Shown: positions 43,505 to 51,760 of the stretch, piece after piece
Numbering within the stretch: the first letter of the stretch is position 1
Layout: every line of letters begins with the position of its first letter
NCBI GenBank assembly: GCA_044238965.1
Contig: JBIICJ010000003.1
Location: 1 to 56,680 of the forward strand
DNA from: Micavibrio_B sp044238965
GTDB taxonomy: Bacteria > Pseudomonadota > Alphaproteobacteria > Micavibrionales > Micavibrionaceae
Direction: 5' to 3'
Length of the DNA stretch: 56,680 bases
The notes under the pieces: generated by a model
The model's database searches: none
Told to the model about the DNA's origin: nothing
What the model saw: the letters and a program-made list of their open reading frames with translations, nothing else
Made by a program: the position numbers and the translations under genes

Positions 43505-43918
43505 TTACACGCGACGACGTTTACGTGGACGGGTACCGTTATGTGGGATCGGTGAAATATCTTTGATGCCACGAATGGTGAAACCGATTGATTGCAATGC
43601 GCGCAATGCAGATTCACGACCTGTACCTGGACCTTTCACGATCACATCCAATTCACGCATGCCGTGCTCTTGTGCTTTACGACCTGCATCTTCCGCTGCG
43701 ATCTGTGCCGCGTAGGGAGTTGATTTACGTGAACCTTTAAAGCCCATTGTGCCTGATGTTGACCAAGAAATTGTATTTCCTTGTGCATCGGTGATGGTTA
43801 CGTGTGTGTTGTTGAATGATGAGTTAACGTGTGCCACGCCAGAATGAATGTTCTTACGAACAATTTTCTTTTTTGCGCCGCCTTTTGCGTTACCTTTTGT
43901 TTTTGATGGAGCTGCCAT
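43505..43918 (-). CDS. rpsK: 30S ribosomal protein uS11
   Basis: 137-residue uS11 on the 30S platform near the mRNA exit. Signature stretches are GVAHVNSSFNNTHVTITD, GTMGFKGSRKSTPYAAQ and DISPIPHNGTRPRKRRRV. It follows rpsM by 44 bases and precedes rpoA by 94. Confidence 0.97.
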   Translation of the reverse strand: MAAPSKTKGNAKGGAKKKIVRKNIHSGVAHVNSSFNNTHVTITDAQGNTISWSTSGTMGFKGSRKSTPYAAQIAAEDAGRKAQEHGMRELDVIVKGPGTGRESALRALQSIGFTIRGIKDISPIPHNGTRPRKRRRV

Positions 43919-43962
43919 TTTATGTGTGTCCTATATGTTATCGTTATGATGACGCTAAAAGA

Positions 43963-44346
43963 TTATTTCTTAGCGATTGGCTTCTTACCAGCGATTGGTT
44001 TTGCTGGACCTTTGCGTGTGCGCGCATTTGTTTGTGTACGTTGACCACGTACTGGCAAACCTTTGCGGTGACGCAAACCACGATAGCATTGCATATCTAC
44101 CAAACGTTTGATGGTGAGTGACACTTCACGACGCAAATCACCTTCGATTGGGTAACGACCTGTTTCGATCAATTTACGAATTTGATTTAATTCATCTTCG
44201 GTCAAATCTTTCATACGGCGTGAGAAATCGATTCCGATTTCTGTGCAGATTAATTCCGCAGTATGACGGCCGATACCGTGAATGTATGTTAAAGAAATGA
44301 TCGCACGTTTCTGATCAGGAATATTGACACCGGAGATACGGGCCAT
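43963..44346 (-). CDS. rpsM: 30S ribosomal protein uS13
   Basis: 127-residue uS13, which contacts tRNA and the 50S subunit through the head. MARISGVNIPDQKR and GIGRHTAELICTEIGID are diagnostic, and the C-terminus ends in a basic tail (GQRTQTNARTRKGPAKP) reaching the P site. AGGAGCG precedes the ATG. First gene of its operon. Confidence 0.97.
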   Translation of the reverse strand: MARISGVNIPDQKRAIISLTYIHGIGRHTAELICTEIGIDFSRRMKDLTEDELNQIRKLIETGRYPIEGDLRREVSLTIKRLVDMQCYRGLRHRKGLPVRGQRTQTNARTRKGPAKPIAGKKPIAKK

Positions 44347-44545
44347 GTTCGCTCCTATTTTCGTTTATGGCGCATGTGTTTTTTGCATGCGCGGTTTGAG
44401 TTCAAGCCGAACCGTAAAAGTCTGAAATCATTTATAAAATGATCGTGAACGACCGCCAGTTCGTATACCAAAATTCCATGAAAATAGATCGCGCAAACCA
44501 TCCATAAAAATGGTCTTTACTCCCTAATTTTCAGAGAATGGGCGC
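44347..44545 (-). promoter_or_regulatory. Hairpin-rich leader of the rpsM operon
   Basis: The 327-base gap between adk and rpsM contains no gene. The part downstream of the promoter, about 190 bases, holds several hairpins: GCGCATG / CATGCGC with a 9-base loop at 44370-44392, just before the ribosome site; ATCATTT / AAATGAT at 44427-44443; and CCAT / ATGG near 44497-44510. E. coli controls this operon through a pseudoknot bound by S4, but rpsD is absent here. It may therefore hold a different regulator. This is inferred from structure and position. Confidence 0.45.
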
Positions 44546-44573
44546 ATACTATTGATTTTGCTGGATGAGTCAA
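44546..44573 (-). promoter_or_regulatory. Promoter of the rpsM operon
   Basis: Reading leftwards, TTGACT (44568-44573) and TAGTAT (44546-44551) are 16 bases apart, followed by a GC-rich GCGCCC start region typical of growth-regulated promoters. It is the best sigma70-type match in the 327-base gap, so rpsM-rplQ can be transcribed independently of secY-adk. Confidence 0.65.
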
Positions 44574-44673
44574 TATTTAAATGCAGAAAACTGTGGATAA
44601 GTGGTGTATTTTATACGATTCTTATATTTATTACGGAAAATTATCAATTGCGGTACAATTCCCGTTTCGAATT

Positions 44674-45240
44674 TCATAGAAAGCTATGAATTTGCTTTGT
44701 TACGTCCTCAACGCTCGCCATGCCATTAACTTTGTGTAACAAACCCTTGGCCTCATAATAAGGTAACACAGGTGCGGTTTGTTGTGCATAGACCGCTAAA
44801 CGTTTTTTGAGCGCTTCTTCGTTATCATCACCGCGCACAACATCACTTTCGGCCGCGCGTTTTTGCACGCGCGCGAGCAATGCCGCATGATCAACTTCTA
44901 ATTCAATCACCATATCAAGTTTTTTACCCTTGACGGCGAGCATTACATCTAACGCTTCAGCCTGCGCCACAGTGCGCGGAAACCCATCCAAAATAAAGCC
45001 GCGCGCGCAATCAGGTTGATCAATGCGTCCTGCGATCATATCAATCACAATCTCATCAGGCACAAGGTTGCCTGCATCCATGATTGCTTTTGCTTTGAGG
45101 CCAAGTTCACTTCCCGCTGCAATCTCTGCACGGAACATATCACCTGTTGAAATTTGTTTGAGGCCTTTATCTTGTTCTAAAATTTGCGCCTGCGTTCCTT
45201 TGCCCGCACCTGGTGGGCCAAATAAAATCAAATTTGTCAT
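44674..45240 (-). CDS. adk: Adenylate kinase
   Basis: 188-residue enzyme balancing ATP, ADP and AMP. P-loop GPPGAGKGTQA at 8-18, the AMP-binding QISTGDMFRAE and FILDGFPRTVAQAEAL are visible. The LID is the short form with no zinc finger: the sequence passes from RGDDNEEAL directly, which is common in alphaproteobacteria. It follows secY closely and is the usual last gene of the spc unit. Confidence 0.95.
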   Translation of the reverse strand: MTNLILFGPPGAGKGTQAQILEQDKGLKQISTGDMFRAEIAAGSELGLKAKAIMDAGNLVPDEIVIDMIAGRIDQPDCARGFILDGFPRTVAQAEALDVMLAVKGKKLDMVIELEVDHAALLARVQKRAAESDVVRGDDNEEALKKRLAVYAQQTAPVLPYYEAKGLLHKVNGMASVEDVTKQIHSFL

Positions 45241-45246
45241 GTGAAA

Positions 45247-46593
45247 TTATCTCCGCGCTTTGCCAAGTTTTGTTTTCTTCAAAAGGCCTTCATACTGATG
45301 TGCCACCATGTGTGAGTGAATTTGCGCGACCGTATCCATTGTTACCGATACAACAATCAGCAAGCTTGTTCCGCCAAAATAAAATGGCAAACCATATTCC
45401 GCCATTAAAAATTCAGGCAATAAACACACTAAGCATAAATACAACGCTCCAATAACGGTAATGCGCGTTAATACGAAATCAAAATATTCTGCCGTACTTT
45501 TACCAGGACGAATACCAGGAATAAAACCACCATGACGTTTCAACATCTCTGCATTTTCTTCGGGGTTAAATACAATTGCCGTATAGAAAAACGCAAAAAA
45601 GATAATTAAGCCCGCATATAATGTCATGTGAACAGGATGCCCCAATTGTAATAAACGCGACATTTCTGCAACCCATGTGCCGCCTTCTGATCCTGAAAAA
45701 CCAACCAATGTCATGGGTAGGAATAACAAGGATGATGCAAAAATGGGTGGGATGACACCCGCCATATTTAGTTTAAGCGGCATGTGGTTTTGTGAAGCTT
45801 GGGTCATTTGTTGCGGACCCACCTGACGTTTTGGATACTGTACTAACAGGCGACGTTGTGCGCGCTCCATAAAGACAATAAAAACAATCACTGCTAAAAT
45901 TAAAACTACAATCGCAATTAATGCAAAAGCACTGAATTGTCCTTGACGACCTAATTCAAGCAAGCTCGCAAATGCTTGCGGTAAGTTTGCCACGATACCC
46001 GCAAAGATAATCAATGAAATACCATTCCCGATGCCGCGCGCGGTAATTTGTTCACCGAGCCACATCAAAAACATTGTACCGCCAACAATAGTGATGACAG
46101 TTGATACACGGAAAAACATACCAGGATCAATAACAGCAGACCCTGCTGGTCCTTGTAAATTTTCCAAACCAACTGCAAGGCCATAAGCCTGAACAGTGGC
46201 CAAAATAACCGTTAAATAACGCGTATATTGATTGATTTTTTGACGACCTGCATCACCTTCTTTTTTCAAAGCTTCCAATCCTTTGAATAAAGATGTCGCG
46301 AGCTGCACAATAATCGATGCCGAAATATACGGCATAATTGACAATGCAAAAATAGTCATACGTTGCAACGAGCCGCCACCAAACATATTGAACATATCAA
46401 GCAAGCCGCCGCGTTTTTGATTAAAGATTCCTTCCCATACGTGCGGATCAATACCAGGTATTGGCACATAACTTCCTAAGCGATAAATCAGCAACGCACC
46501 AATTACAAATAGAATGCGTTGTTTTAATTCTGTTGCCTTCGAGAATGCACCCCAGCTGGCATTTTTTGACATTTGTTCAATTGCAGAGACCAT
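45247..46593 (-). CDS. secY: Protein translocase subunit SecY
   Basis: 448-residue central channel subunit of the Sec translocon in the inner membrane, with about ten hydrophobic segments. SLQRMTIFALSIMPYISASI and the cytosolic loop with RRLLVQYPKRQVG are characteristic. AAGGAATT precedes the ATG. A terminator hairpin lies between rplO and secY, so expression probably needs readthrough or its own promoter. adk follows six bases after the stop. Confidence 0.96.
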   Translation of the reverse strand: MVSAIEQMSKNASWGAFSKATELKQRILFVIGALLIYRLGSYVPIPGIDPHVWEGIFNQKRGGLLDMFNMFGGGSLQRMTIFALSIMPYISASIIVQLATSLFKGLEALKKEGDAGRQKINQYTRYLTVILATVQAYGLAVGLENLQGPAGSAVIDPGMFFRVSTVITIVGGTMFLMWLGEQITARGIGNGISLIIFAGIVANLPQAFASLLELGRQGQFSAFALIAIVVLILAVIVFIVFMERAQRRLLVQYPKRQVGPQQMTQASQNHMPLKLNMAGVIPPIFASSLLFLPMTLVGFSGSEGGTWVAEMSRLLQLGHPVHMTLYAGLIIFFAFFYTAIVFNPEENAEMLKRHGGFIPGIRPGKSTAEYFDFVLTRITVIGALYLCLVCLLPEFLMAEYGLPFYFGGTSLLIVVSVTMDTVAQIHSHMVAHQYEGLLKKTKLGKARR

Positions 46594-46687
46594 AAATAAT
46601 TCCTTATAAATTATGAGTTATTTTTAGCACGCAGGCGGATAAATGAAAAGCCGTGAATATAAGAAATATAAAAGCGTGCTATAAACA

Positions 46688-46713
46688 AAAAAGGGCGACA
46701 ATTGGCCGCCCTT
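46688..46713 (-). terminator. Terminator between rplO and secY
   Basis: AAGGGCG / CGCCCTT stem (46691-46697, 46707-46713) with a loop of nine bases. Reading leftwards it is followed by a run of six T. It lies 20 bases past the rplO stop and breaks the spc operon. It may be partial or conditional, because secY and adk are essential. Confidence 0.75.
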
Positions 46714-46735
46714 GTTTCAATTTTGTATTAGCAGG

Positions 46736-47239
46736 TTACGCGTGTGTTTTTGGCTTTTTACGAACGACTTCTTTTGGAACGAACACGTAAATTTCAAGCG
46801 AACCGCCTGCTTTTTCAACAGCTGCTTTTGCAGTTGCAGATGCGCCTGACAATTTCAAGTTTACTTTTGATGTTAATTCGCCATTTGCAAGCAAACGAAT
46901 ACCATCACGTTTGCGACGCACAACGCCTGATTTTACCAACGTATCTTCATCAACCAAACCCTTGATATCTAATTTCTTGTTATCAATCGCGGTTTGGATA
47001 CGTGCCAATGACACAGTCACAAAATTTTTCGCGTGAATATTGTTGAAGCCAGTTTTTGGCATACGGCGGTATAACGGTGTCTGACCACCTTCAAAACCTT
47101 TGATTGAAACACCTGTACGGGCTTTTTGACCCTTTACACCGCGTCCAGATGTTTTGCCTTTGCCTGAACCAATACCGCGACCAACGCGCATGCGGTCTTT
47201 GGTTGATCCTTCTTTAGGTGCGATTTCATTAAGTTTCAT
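46736..47239 (-). CDS. rplO: 50S ribosomal protein uL15
   Basis: 167-residue uL15. The N-terminal RVGRGIGSGKGKTSGRG extension is rich in glycine and basic residues and threads into 23S rRNA; GFEGGQTPLYRRMPK follows. The C-terminal 20 residues are Lys/Pro-rich beyond the usual end. Last ribosomal gene before the break in the operon. Confidence 0.95.
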   Translation of the reverse strand: MKLNEIAPKEGSTKDRMRVGRGIGSGKGKTSGRGVKGQKARTGVSIKGFEGGQTPLYRRMPKTGFNNIHAKNFVTVSLARIQTAIDNKKLDIKGLVDEDTLVKSGVVRRKRDGIRLLANGELTSKVNLKLSGASATAKAAVEKAGGSLEIYVFVPKEVVRKKPKTHA

Positions 47240-47261
47240 TGTTTTGTATCCTTATCAAAAA

Positions 47262-47501
47262 TTAGTCGACCACTTTTACGAGGTGGCGAACTTTATAAAT
47301 CATACCGCGCACAGATGGAGTATCTTCCAACGTACGAGTTCTGTGACGCTTATTCAAACCTAGACCAATTAATGTTTGCTCTTGATCTGGTTTGCGACCA
47401 ATTGGTGATCCAGTCTGCATAACAGTTACTGTTTTACCAGACGCTTCTTTTTTAGGAGCTGCTTTTTTCGCAGACGCTGTCTTTGTTGTGGCTTCAGTCA
47501 T
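47262..47501 (-). CDS. rpmD: 50S ribosomal protein uL30
   Basis: 79-residue uL30. The core VTVMQTGSPIGRKPDQEQTLIGLGLNKRHRTRTL is about 57 residues; the first 22 residues (Thr/Lys/Ala-rich) are an N-terminal extension that the minimal bacterial form lacks. The ATG has GAGG about ten bases before it. It lies five bases after rpsE. Confidence 0.93.
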   Translation of the reverse strand: MTEATTKTASAKKAAPKKEASGKTVTVMQTGSPIGRKPDQEQTLIGLGLNKRHRTRTLEDTPSVRGMIYKVRHLVKVVD

Positions 47502-47506
47502 GGAGA

Positions 47507-48103
47507 TTAATCCTCTTTGCTTTCATTTGTATCTTCAGCTTTTTCAGATTTCATACCAACTTCACGATTGGTCAAAATATCGCTTACTTTTTTGCTGCGG
47601 CGTGACGCAACGCTGCGTGGGCTTTGCATGATTTTGAAAGCTTCGAATGCCGCGTTCACCATATTGTATGGGTTATTTGTACCCATGGCTTTGGCAACGA
47701 TGTCTTGGATACCCAAGGCTTCGAAAATTGCACGAAGTGGACCACCCGCGATAATACCAGTACCCGCAGGTGCTGAACGCAAGAATACTTTACCTGCGCC
47801 GAAGTGACCCAACACATCATGGTGCAATGTACGACCTTCGCGCAATGGAACGCGGATCATGTTGCGTTTCGCTTGTTCGGTTGCTTTGCGAACAGCATCT
47901 GGAACTTCTTTTGCTTTCGCGTGGCCTTGACCAACGCGACCGCGACCGTCACCTACAACAACCAATGCGGCGAAACCGAAACGACGACCACCTTTCACAA
48001 CTTTTGCAACGCGGTTAACGGCAACCAATTTTTCTGATAATTCGACTTCCTCGCGTGGAGCTTGGCGGTCTTTGTTATCGCGTTTACGTTCTGGACGAGC
48101 CAT
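47507..48103 (-). CDS. rpsE: 30S ribosomal protein uS5
   Basis: 198-residue uS5, which shapes the mRNA entrance and affects decoding accuracy. GRRFGFAALVVVGDGRGRVGQGHAKAKEV (GDGRGRVG in the core) and AGTGIIAGGPLRAIFEALG are diagnostic. The C-terminus has a Lys/Glu-rich tail longer than in E. coli. Confidence 0.96.
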   Translation of the reverse strand: MARPERKRDNKDRQAPREEVELSEKLVAVNRVAKVVKGGRRFGFAALVVVGDGRGRVGQGHAKAKEVPDAVRKATEQAKRNMIRVPLREGRTLHHDVLGHFGAGKVFLRSAPAGTGIIAGGPLRAIFEALGIQDIVAKAMGTNNPYNMVNAAFEAFKIMQSPRSVASRRSKKVSDILTNREVGMKSEKAEDTNESKED

Positions 48104-48135
48104 ATGTTTGTTCCTTTTGATTATCTATCTTTAAA

Positions 48136-48504
48136 TTAAAATTCTAAACCAGCTTCACGTGCCGCTTCAGCCAATGCTTTCACGCGACCATGGTAAATAT
48201 ATGAACCGCGATCAAACATCACTTGTTTAACACCCGCTTTTTTCGCGCGTTCAGCAACTAATTTACCAACTTTGGTAGCTGCCTCAACATTTGAACCGTT
48301 TTTGATGGCTGATTTGATATCTGCATCTAATGTTGATGCCGCGGCCACTGTGTTGCCTTTCGAATCATCAATCACTTGCGCATAGATCGCGTTGTTTGAA
48401 CGGAATACGGTCAAACGGTGCAAACCTGCACGGTTAATTTGTTTTAGTTTGTAACGTACGCGACGAGCTCTACGTTCTGTTGTTGTTTCTTTAGCGCGTG
48501 CCAT
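48136..48504 (-). CDS. rplR: 50S ribosomal protein uL18
   Basis: 122-residue uL18, the 5S rRNA-binding protein of the central protuberance. The basic N-terminus with RRARRVRYKLKQ, the RLTVFRSNNAIYAQVIDD strand and VMFDRGSYIYHGRVKALAEAAR end are the family pattern. 21 bases separate it from rplF. Confidence 0.95.
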   Translation of the reverse strand: MARAKETTTERRARRVRYKLKQINRAGLHRLTVFRSNNAIYAQVIDDSKGNTVAAASTLDADIKSAIKNGSNVEAATKVGKLVAERAKKAGVKQVMFDRGSYIYHGRVKALAEAAREAGLEF

Positions 48505-48525
48505 TTTTTAAAATCTCCTACCTAA

Positions 48526-49059
48526 TTATTTTTTCTTGCCTTCTTTACGGACGATATATTCGCCAACGTAACGAATGCCTTTGCCTTTATATGGTTCTGG
48601 TGGCTTATAACCACGAATTTCTGCAGCTACCTGACCCACAACTTCTTTATCAATACCTGAAATTTTAACTGCTGTTTGTTTATCAACAGCAACGGTAATG
48701 CCTTTTGGAATGGCATAACGAATTTCATGACTAAAACCTAATTGCAACACAAGTTCTGAGCCTTGAAGAGCGCAACGATAACCAACACCCTCGATCTCAA
48801 GATTTTTTTCAAAGCCATCTTTTACTCCGATCACCATATTGGTGATACGACGTTGCATAGTTGCCCACAATGCACGTGTTTGGCGCTCTTCGTTACGTGG
48901 CGCAACGGTGATGACATTACCATCAATCTTCACTTCAACATTTGGGTGAATCACTAGAGCAAGTTCGCCCTTTGGGCCTTTAACTTTAAGATCCTGACCC
49001 GCCAAATTCGCTGTGATACCTTGTGGTAACTGAACTGGGTTTTTTCCTACACGTGACAT
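48526..49059 (-). CDS. rplF: 50S ribosomal protein uL6
   Basis: 177-residue uL6, made of two related folds and bound near the sarcin-ricin loop. MSRVGKNPVQLPQGI and the C-terminal VAAEIRGYKPPEPYKGKGIRY segment (GYKPPEPYKGKGI) are diagnostic. The length matches E. coli. Confidence 0.96.
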   Translation of the reverse strand: MSRVGKNPVQLPQGITANLAGQDLKVKGPKGELALVIHPNVEVKIDGNVITVAPRNEERQTRALWATMQRRITNMVIGVKDGFEKNLEIEGVGYRCALQGSELVLQLGFSHEIRYAIPKGITVAVDKQTAVKISGIDKEVVGQVAAEIRGYKPPEPYKGKGIRYVGEYIVRKEGKKK

Positions 49060-49097
49060 TGTATTTGTCCTTTTTCCTATTTAACCAAAATTATTTC

Positions 49098-49496
49098 TTA
49101 GAATACTTGGCAGAGAACTTCTCCACCAACATTCTCATCGCGCGCTTTTTGATCGGCCATGACACCTTTTGGTGTTGACACAATCGTGACGCCCAAACCG
49201 TTGTAATAACGTGGAATCCCTTGCACGCCTGAATAAACGCGGCGGCCTGGTTTTGACACGCGGTGTAATTCACGAATGACGGGTTGACCTGAATCATATT
49301 TCAATTCGATCGAAAATTCTTTAAAGCCTGCATCATTGACAGATTCTTTATGGCCACGGATGTAACCTTGTTCCGCCAATACAGCTAACACATCGCCACG
49401 AAGGCGTGATGAACGGCAAGCTACGGTTTTTAAACCTGCGCGTTGACCGTTACGAATTCTGGTTAGCATATCGCCTAATGGATCACTCATCGACAT
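49098..49496 (-). CDS. rpsH: 30S ribosomal protein uS8
   Basis: 132-residue uS8, a primary 16S rRNA binder in the central domain and, in E. coli, the repressor of the spc operon. It opens DPLGDMLTRIRNGQRAGL and ends STPKGVMADQKARDENVGGEVLCQVF, the standard C-terminus. No S8-type hairpin is obvious near rplE, so the E. coli control cannot be assumed. Confidence 0.95.
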   Translation of the reverse strand: MSMSDPLGDMLTRIRNGQRAGLKTVACRSSRLRGDVLAVLAEQGYIRGHKESVNDAGFKEFSIELKYDSGQPVIRELHRVSKPGRRVYSGVQGIPRYYNGLGVTIVSTPKGVMADQKARDENVGGEVLCQVF

Positions 49497-49534
49497 AATT
49501 TTGTCTCCTTTAACCTTATCTTGTCTCTTCTATA

Positions 49535-49840
49535 TTACCAGCTTGATTTCACAACGCCTGGCAATTGACCTTCAGAGGCCAATTTACGAAGCGCGTTACG
49601 GCTGAGTTTAAATTTGCGGAAAAATCCACGTGGACGACCCGTTAATTCACAACGATTGCGAATACGATTAGCCGCACTATTACGTGGCATTTGTGCCAAT
49701 TTCAAAGTGGCCGCAAAACGATCTTCAACAGGCAAATCACGATCCATGATAATTGCCTTTAATTTCGCGCGGGTCGCAGCCTTACCAGTTGTGCCCTTGA
49801 TGCGTTTGTTATTGCGGTTTACTGCACTAGCTTTTGCCAT
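49535..49840 (-). CDS. rpsN: 30S ribosomal protein uS14
   Basis: 101-residue uS14 of the long, zinc-free type: the C-terminal region carries RNRCELTGRPRGFFRKFKLSR with only one cysteine, not the four of the zinc-binding short form. The first 40 residues (KASAVNRNNKRIKG) are typical of the long form. Confidence 0.95.
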   Translation of the reverse strand: MAKASAVNRNNKRIKGTTGKAATRAKLKAIIMDRDLPVEDRFAATLKLAQMPRNSAANRIRNRCELTGRPRGFFRKFKLSRNALRKLASEGQLPGVVKSSW

Positions 49841-49865
49841 GTTGCTTCTCTATCCTTTTTCTAAA

Positions 49866-50441
49866 TTAATTACGGAACGGCATATCAAAACCGCGAAGCA
49901 AATCTTTTGCCTCTGCATCGGTTTTGGCGGTTGTACAAATGATAATATCAAGACCGCGAGGTGCTTCAACTTTTTCAAAGTTGATCTCAGGGAAAATGAT
50001 GTGTTCTTTTAAGCCCATGGCATAGTTACCACGACCATCAAATGAACGGCCATTGATACCACGAAAGTCGCGTACGCGGGGAAGAGCGATGGTTACCAAA
50101 CGGTCAAGGAATTCATACATGCGTTTACCGCGCAATGTCACCTTACAACCAATGGCCATTTCTTCACGAATTTTGAATGATGCATTTGCTTTGCGTGCCT
50201 TTGTTGCAATCGCTTTTTGACCTGCAATCATTGTCAAATCTTTGACTGCAGCATCAAGATGCTTACGGTCAGTTGCGGCTTTACCAACGCCCATGTTCAA
50301 AACGATTTTTTCCAAACGCGGAACTTCCATTTCGTTTTTATAGGCATATTTACCTTGCAACTCAGGCTTTAGCTTTGACGCATAACGCTCTTCAAAACGT
50401 GTCATGTTTGCTTTTGTTTTTGTGTTTGTTTTCGTTGCCAT
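49866..50441 (-). CDS. rplE: 50S ribosomal protein uL5
   Basis: 191-residue uL5, which bridges 5S rRNA and P-site tRNA. EKIVLNMGVGKA, QKAIATKARKANASFKIREEM and DFRGINGRSFDGRGNYAMGLKEH are diagnostic. A 12-residue Lys/Thr-rich N-terminal extension precedes the usual start; GGAGC at correct spacing supports the ATG at 50441. Confidence 0.95.
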   Translation of the reverse strand: MATKTNTKTKANMTRFEERYASKLKPELQGKYAYKNEMEVPRLEKIVLNMGVGKAATDRKHLDAAVKDLTMIAGQKAIATKARKANASFKIREEMAIGCKVTLRGKRMYEFLDRLVTIALPRVRDFRGINGRSFDGRGNYAMGLKEHIIFPEINFEKVEAPRGLDIIICTTAKTDAEAKDLLRGFDMPFRN

Positions 50442-50470
50442 TGTCAGCTCCGCTTATCCTTATCTTAATC

Positions 50471-50794
50471 TTACCCGATCGTTTCGCCAGATTTTTTGGC
50501 AACACGAACTTTTTTACCATCTTTCAATGTCTGGTACCCTACGCGTGTAGCTTTTCCTGTTTTAGGATCTGCAAGCGCAACGTTTGACGCATGAATAGAT
50601 GCTTCAACTTTTTCAATACCGCCAGCCGCCATCGGTGATGGTTTCTTGTGCTTGGTCATCAAATTGATACCCGACACAACAACGCGATTTTCCGCAGGCA
50701 ATACTTTGGTGATTTCGCCTTTTTTGCCTTTGTCTTTACCTGTGATGACGATAACTTGATCGCCTTTTTTCAATTTTAATTTTGCAGCAGTCAT
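50471..50794 (-). CDS. rplX: 50S ribosomal protein uL24
   Basis: 107-residue uL24, an early 50S assembly initiator with a KOW motif at the N-terminus (KKGDQVIVITGKDKGKKGEI). GGIEKVEASIHASNVAL is the second block. Its ATG shares one base with the rplN stop (TAATG), so the two are translationally coupled. Confidence 0.95.
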   Translation of the reverse strand: MTAAKLKLKKGDQVIVITGKDKGKKGEITKVLPAENRVVVSGINLMTKHKKPSPMAAGGIEKVEASIHASNVALADPKTGKATRVGYQTLKDGKKVRVAKKSGETIG

Positions 50795-51162
50795 TACAGC
50801 ACCTCAGAAGCCAAAGAAATGATTTTCATGTATCCCTTACCGCGCAATTCACGGGTAACAGGTCCAAAAATACGTGTGCCAATTGGCTCACCTTGTTTGT
50901 TGATCAACACAACCGAGTTGTTATCAAAACGGATTTGTTCGCCGCTTGCACGCTTCAAGCCCTTGGCTGTACGCACGATAACAGCGCGGTGTACGTCACC
51001 TTTTTTCACTTTACCACGAGGAATCGCATCCTTGATGGAAACCACAATCACATCACCAATGCTGGCGAATTTGCGTTTGGAACCACCAAGCACTTTGACG
51101 CACATAACGCGGCGCGCGCCAGAGTTGTCGGCGACATCGAGGTTTGTTTGCATCTGAATCAT
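50794..51162 (-). CDS. rplN: 50S ribosomal protein uL14
   Basis: 122-residue uL14 at the subunit interface. It starts MIQMQTNLDVADNSGARRVMCV and ends MKIISLASEVL, both standard. AAAGGACG lies eight bases before the ATG. It begins the part traditionally called the spc operon, with no terminator seen between it and rpsQ. Confidence 0.97.
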   Translation of the reverse strand: MIQMQTNLDVADNSGARRVMCVKVLGGSKRKFASIGDVIVVSIKDAIPRGKVKKGDVHRAVIVRTAKGLKRASGEQIRFDNNSVVLINKQGEPIGTRIFGPVTRELRGKGYMKIISLASEVL

Positions 51163-51202
51163 TGTCTTCGTCCTTTAAATTCGTTTGTTATTTCTTAAAC
51201 CG

Positions 51203-51523
51203 TTATGCCTTTTTCTTTACAGGCGCTTTTTTGGTTGATGCTTTTGGAGCAGCAGCCGTAATCGCCTCAACTTCTGAACGCTTCACAGTGGTTGGATCAG
51301 TGATCACAGTCCATGCTTTGCGTTTTGACAACGGACGGCATTCTTCGATCGCCACTTTGTCGCCCACGCGGAACGCGTTTGCTTCATCATGCGCTGCGTA
51401 TTTATCGCTACGCTTAACATATTTTTTATAAAGCGGGTGCATATAGCGACGCTCTACCAATACGGTAACTGTTTTTTCCATTTTGTCGCTAACAACGACA
51501 CCTTGCAATACACGACGGGGCAT
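51203..51523 (-). CDS. rpsQ: 30S ribosomal protein uS17
   Basis: 106-residue uS17 in the body of the 30S. VVSDKMEKTVTVLVERRYMHPLYKKYVKRSDKY is the core (KMEKTVTVLVER), followed by VGDKVAIEECRPLSKRKAW. About 22 residues rich in Lys and Ala extend the C-terminus beyond the E. coli protein. Confidence 0.95.
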   Translation of the reverse strand: MPRRVLQGVVVSDKMEKTVTVLVERRYMHPLYKKYVKRSDKYAAHDEANAFRVGDKVAIEECRPLSKRKAWTVITDPTTVKRSEVEAITAAAPKASTKKAPVKKKA

Positions 51524-51537
51524 ATCTCTGTCTCTCC

Positions 51538-51759
51538 TTACGCCGATTTCTTATTATTATTTTGGGTCAAATATGTTTTAACGCGCGCAATTGTACGGCG
51601 AACCGCACGCATCATTGATGTGTTTTCCAATGAACCACCCGCTTTTTGAAAGCGAAGATTCATCTGTTGTTTGCGCAAGTCAATCAACATGGTGTTCAAT
51701 TCATCGGCTGATTTATTTTTCAAATCTTCAGCTTTTGTTTTTGCTTTATCTTTTGCCAT
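51538..51759 (-). CDS. rpmC: 50S ribosomal protein uL29
   Basis: 73-residue uL29 at the tunnel exit, next to uL23. The helical hairpin with ELNTMLIDLRKQQMNLRFQKAGG and MRAVRRTIARVKTYL is clear. The ATG at 51759 follows AGGTG and lies one base past the rplP stop; a GTG three codons earlier overlaps rplP and is less likely. Confidence 0.94.
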   Translation of the reverse strand: MAKDKAKTKAEDLKNKSADELNTMLIDLRKQQMNLRFQKAGGSLENTSMMRAVRRTIARVKTYLTQNNNKKSA

Positions 51760-51760
51760 G

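Noticed and set aside
44592..44600. Perfect DnaA box TGTGGATAA between adk and rpsM
   Set aside because: A single 9-mer is expected by chance about once per two windows of this size. There is no cluster of boxes, AT-rich unwinding element or dnaA/dnaN context, so it is not an origin.
50782..51198. Open frame of about 138 codons antisense to rplN
   Set aside because: Mirror of a conserved ribosomal gene; no independent support.
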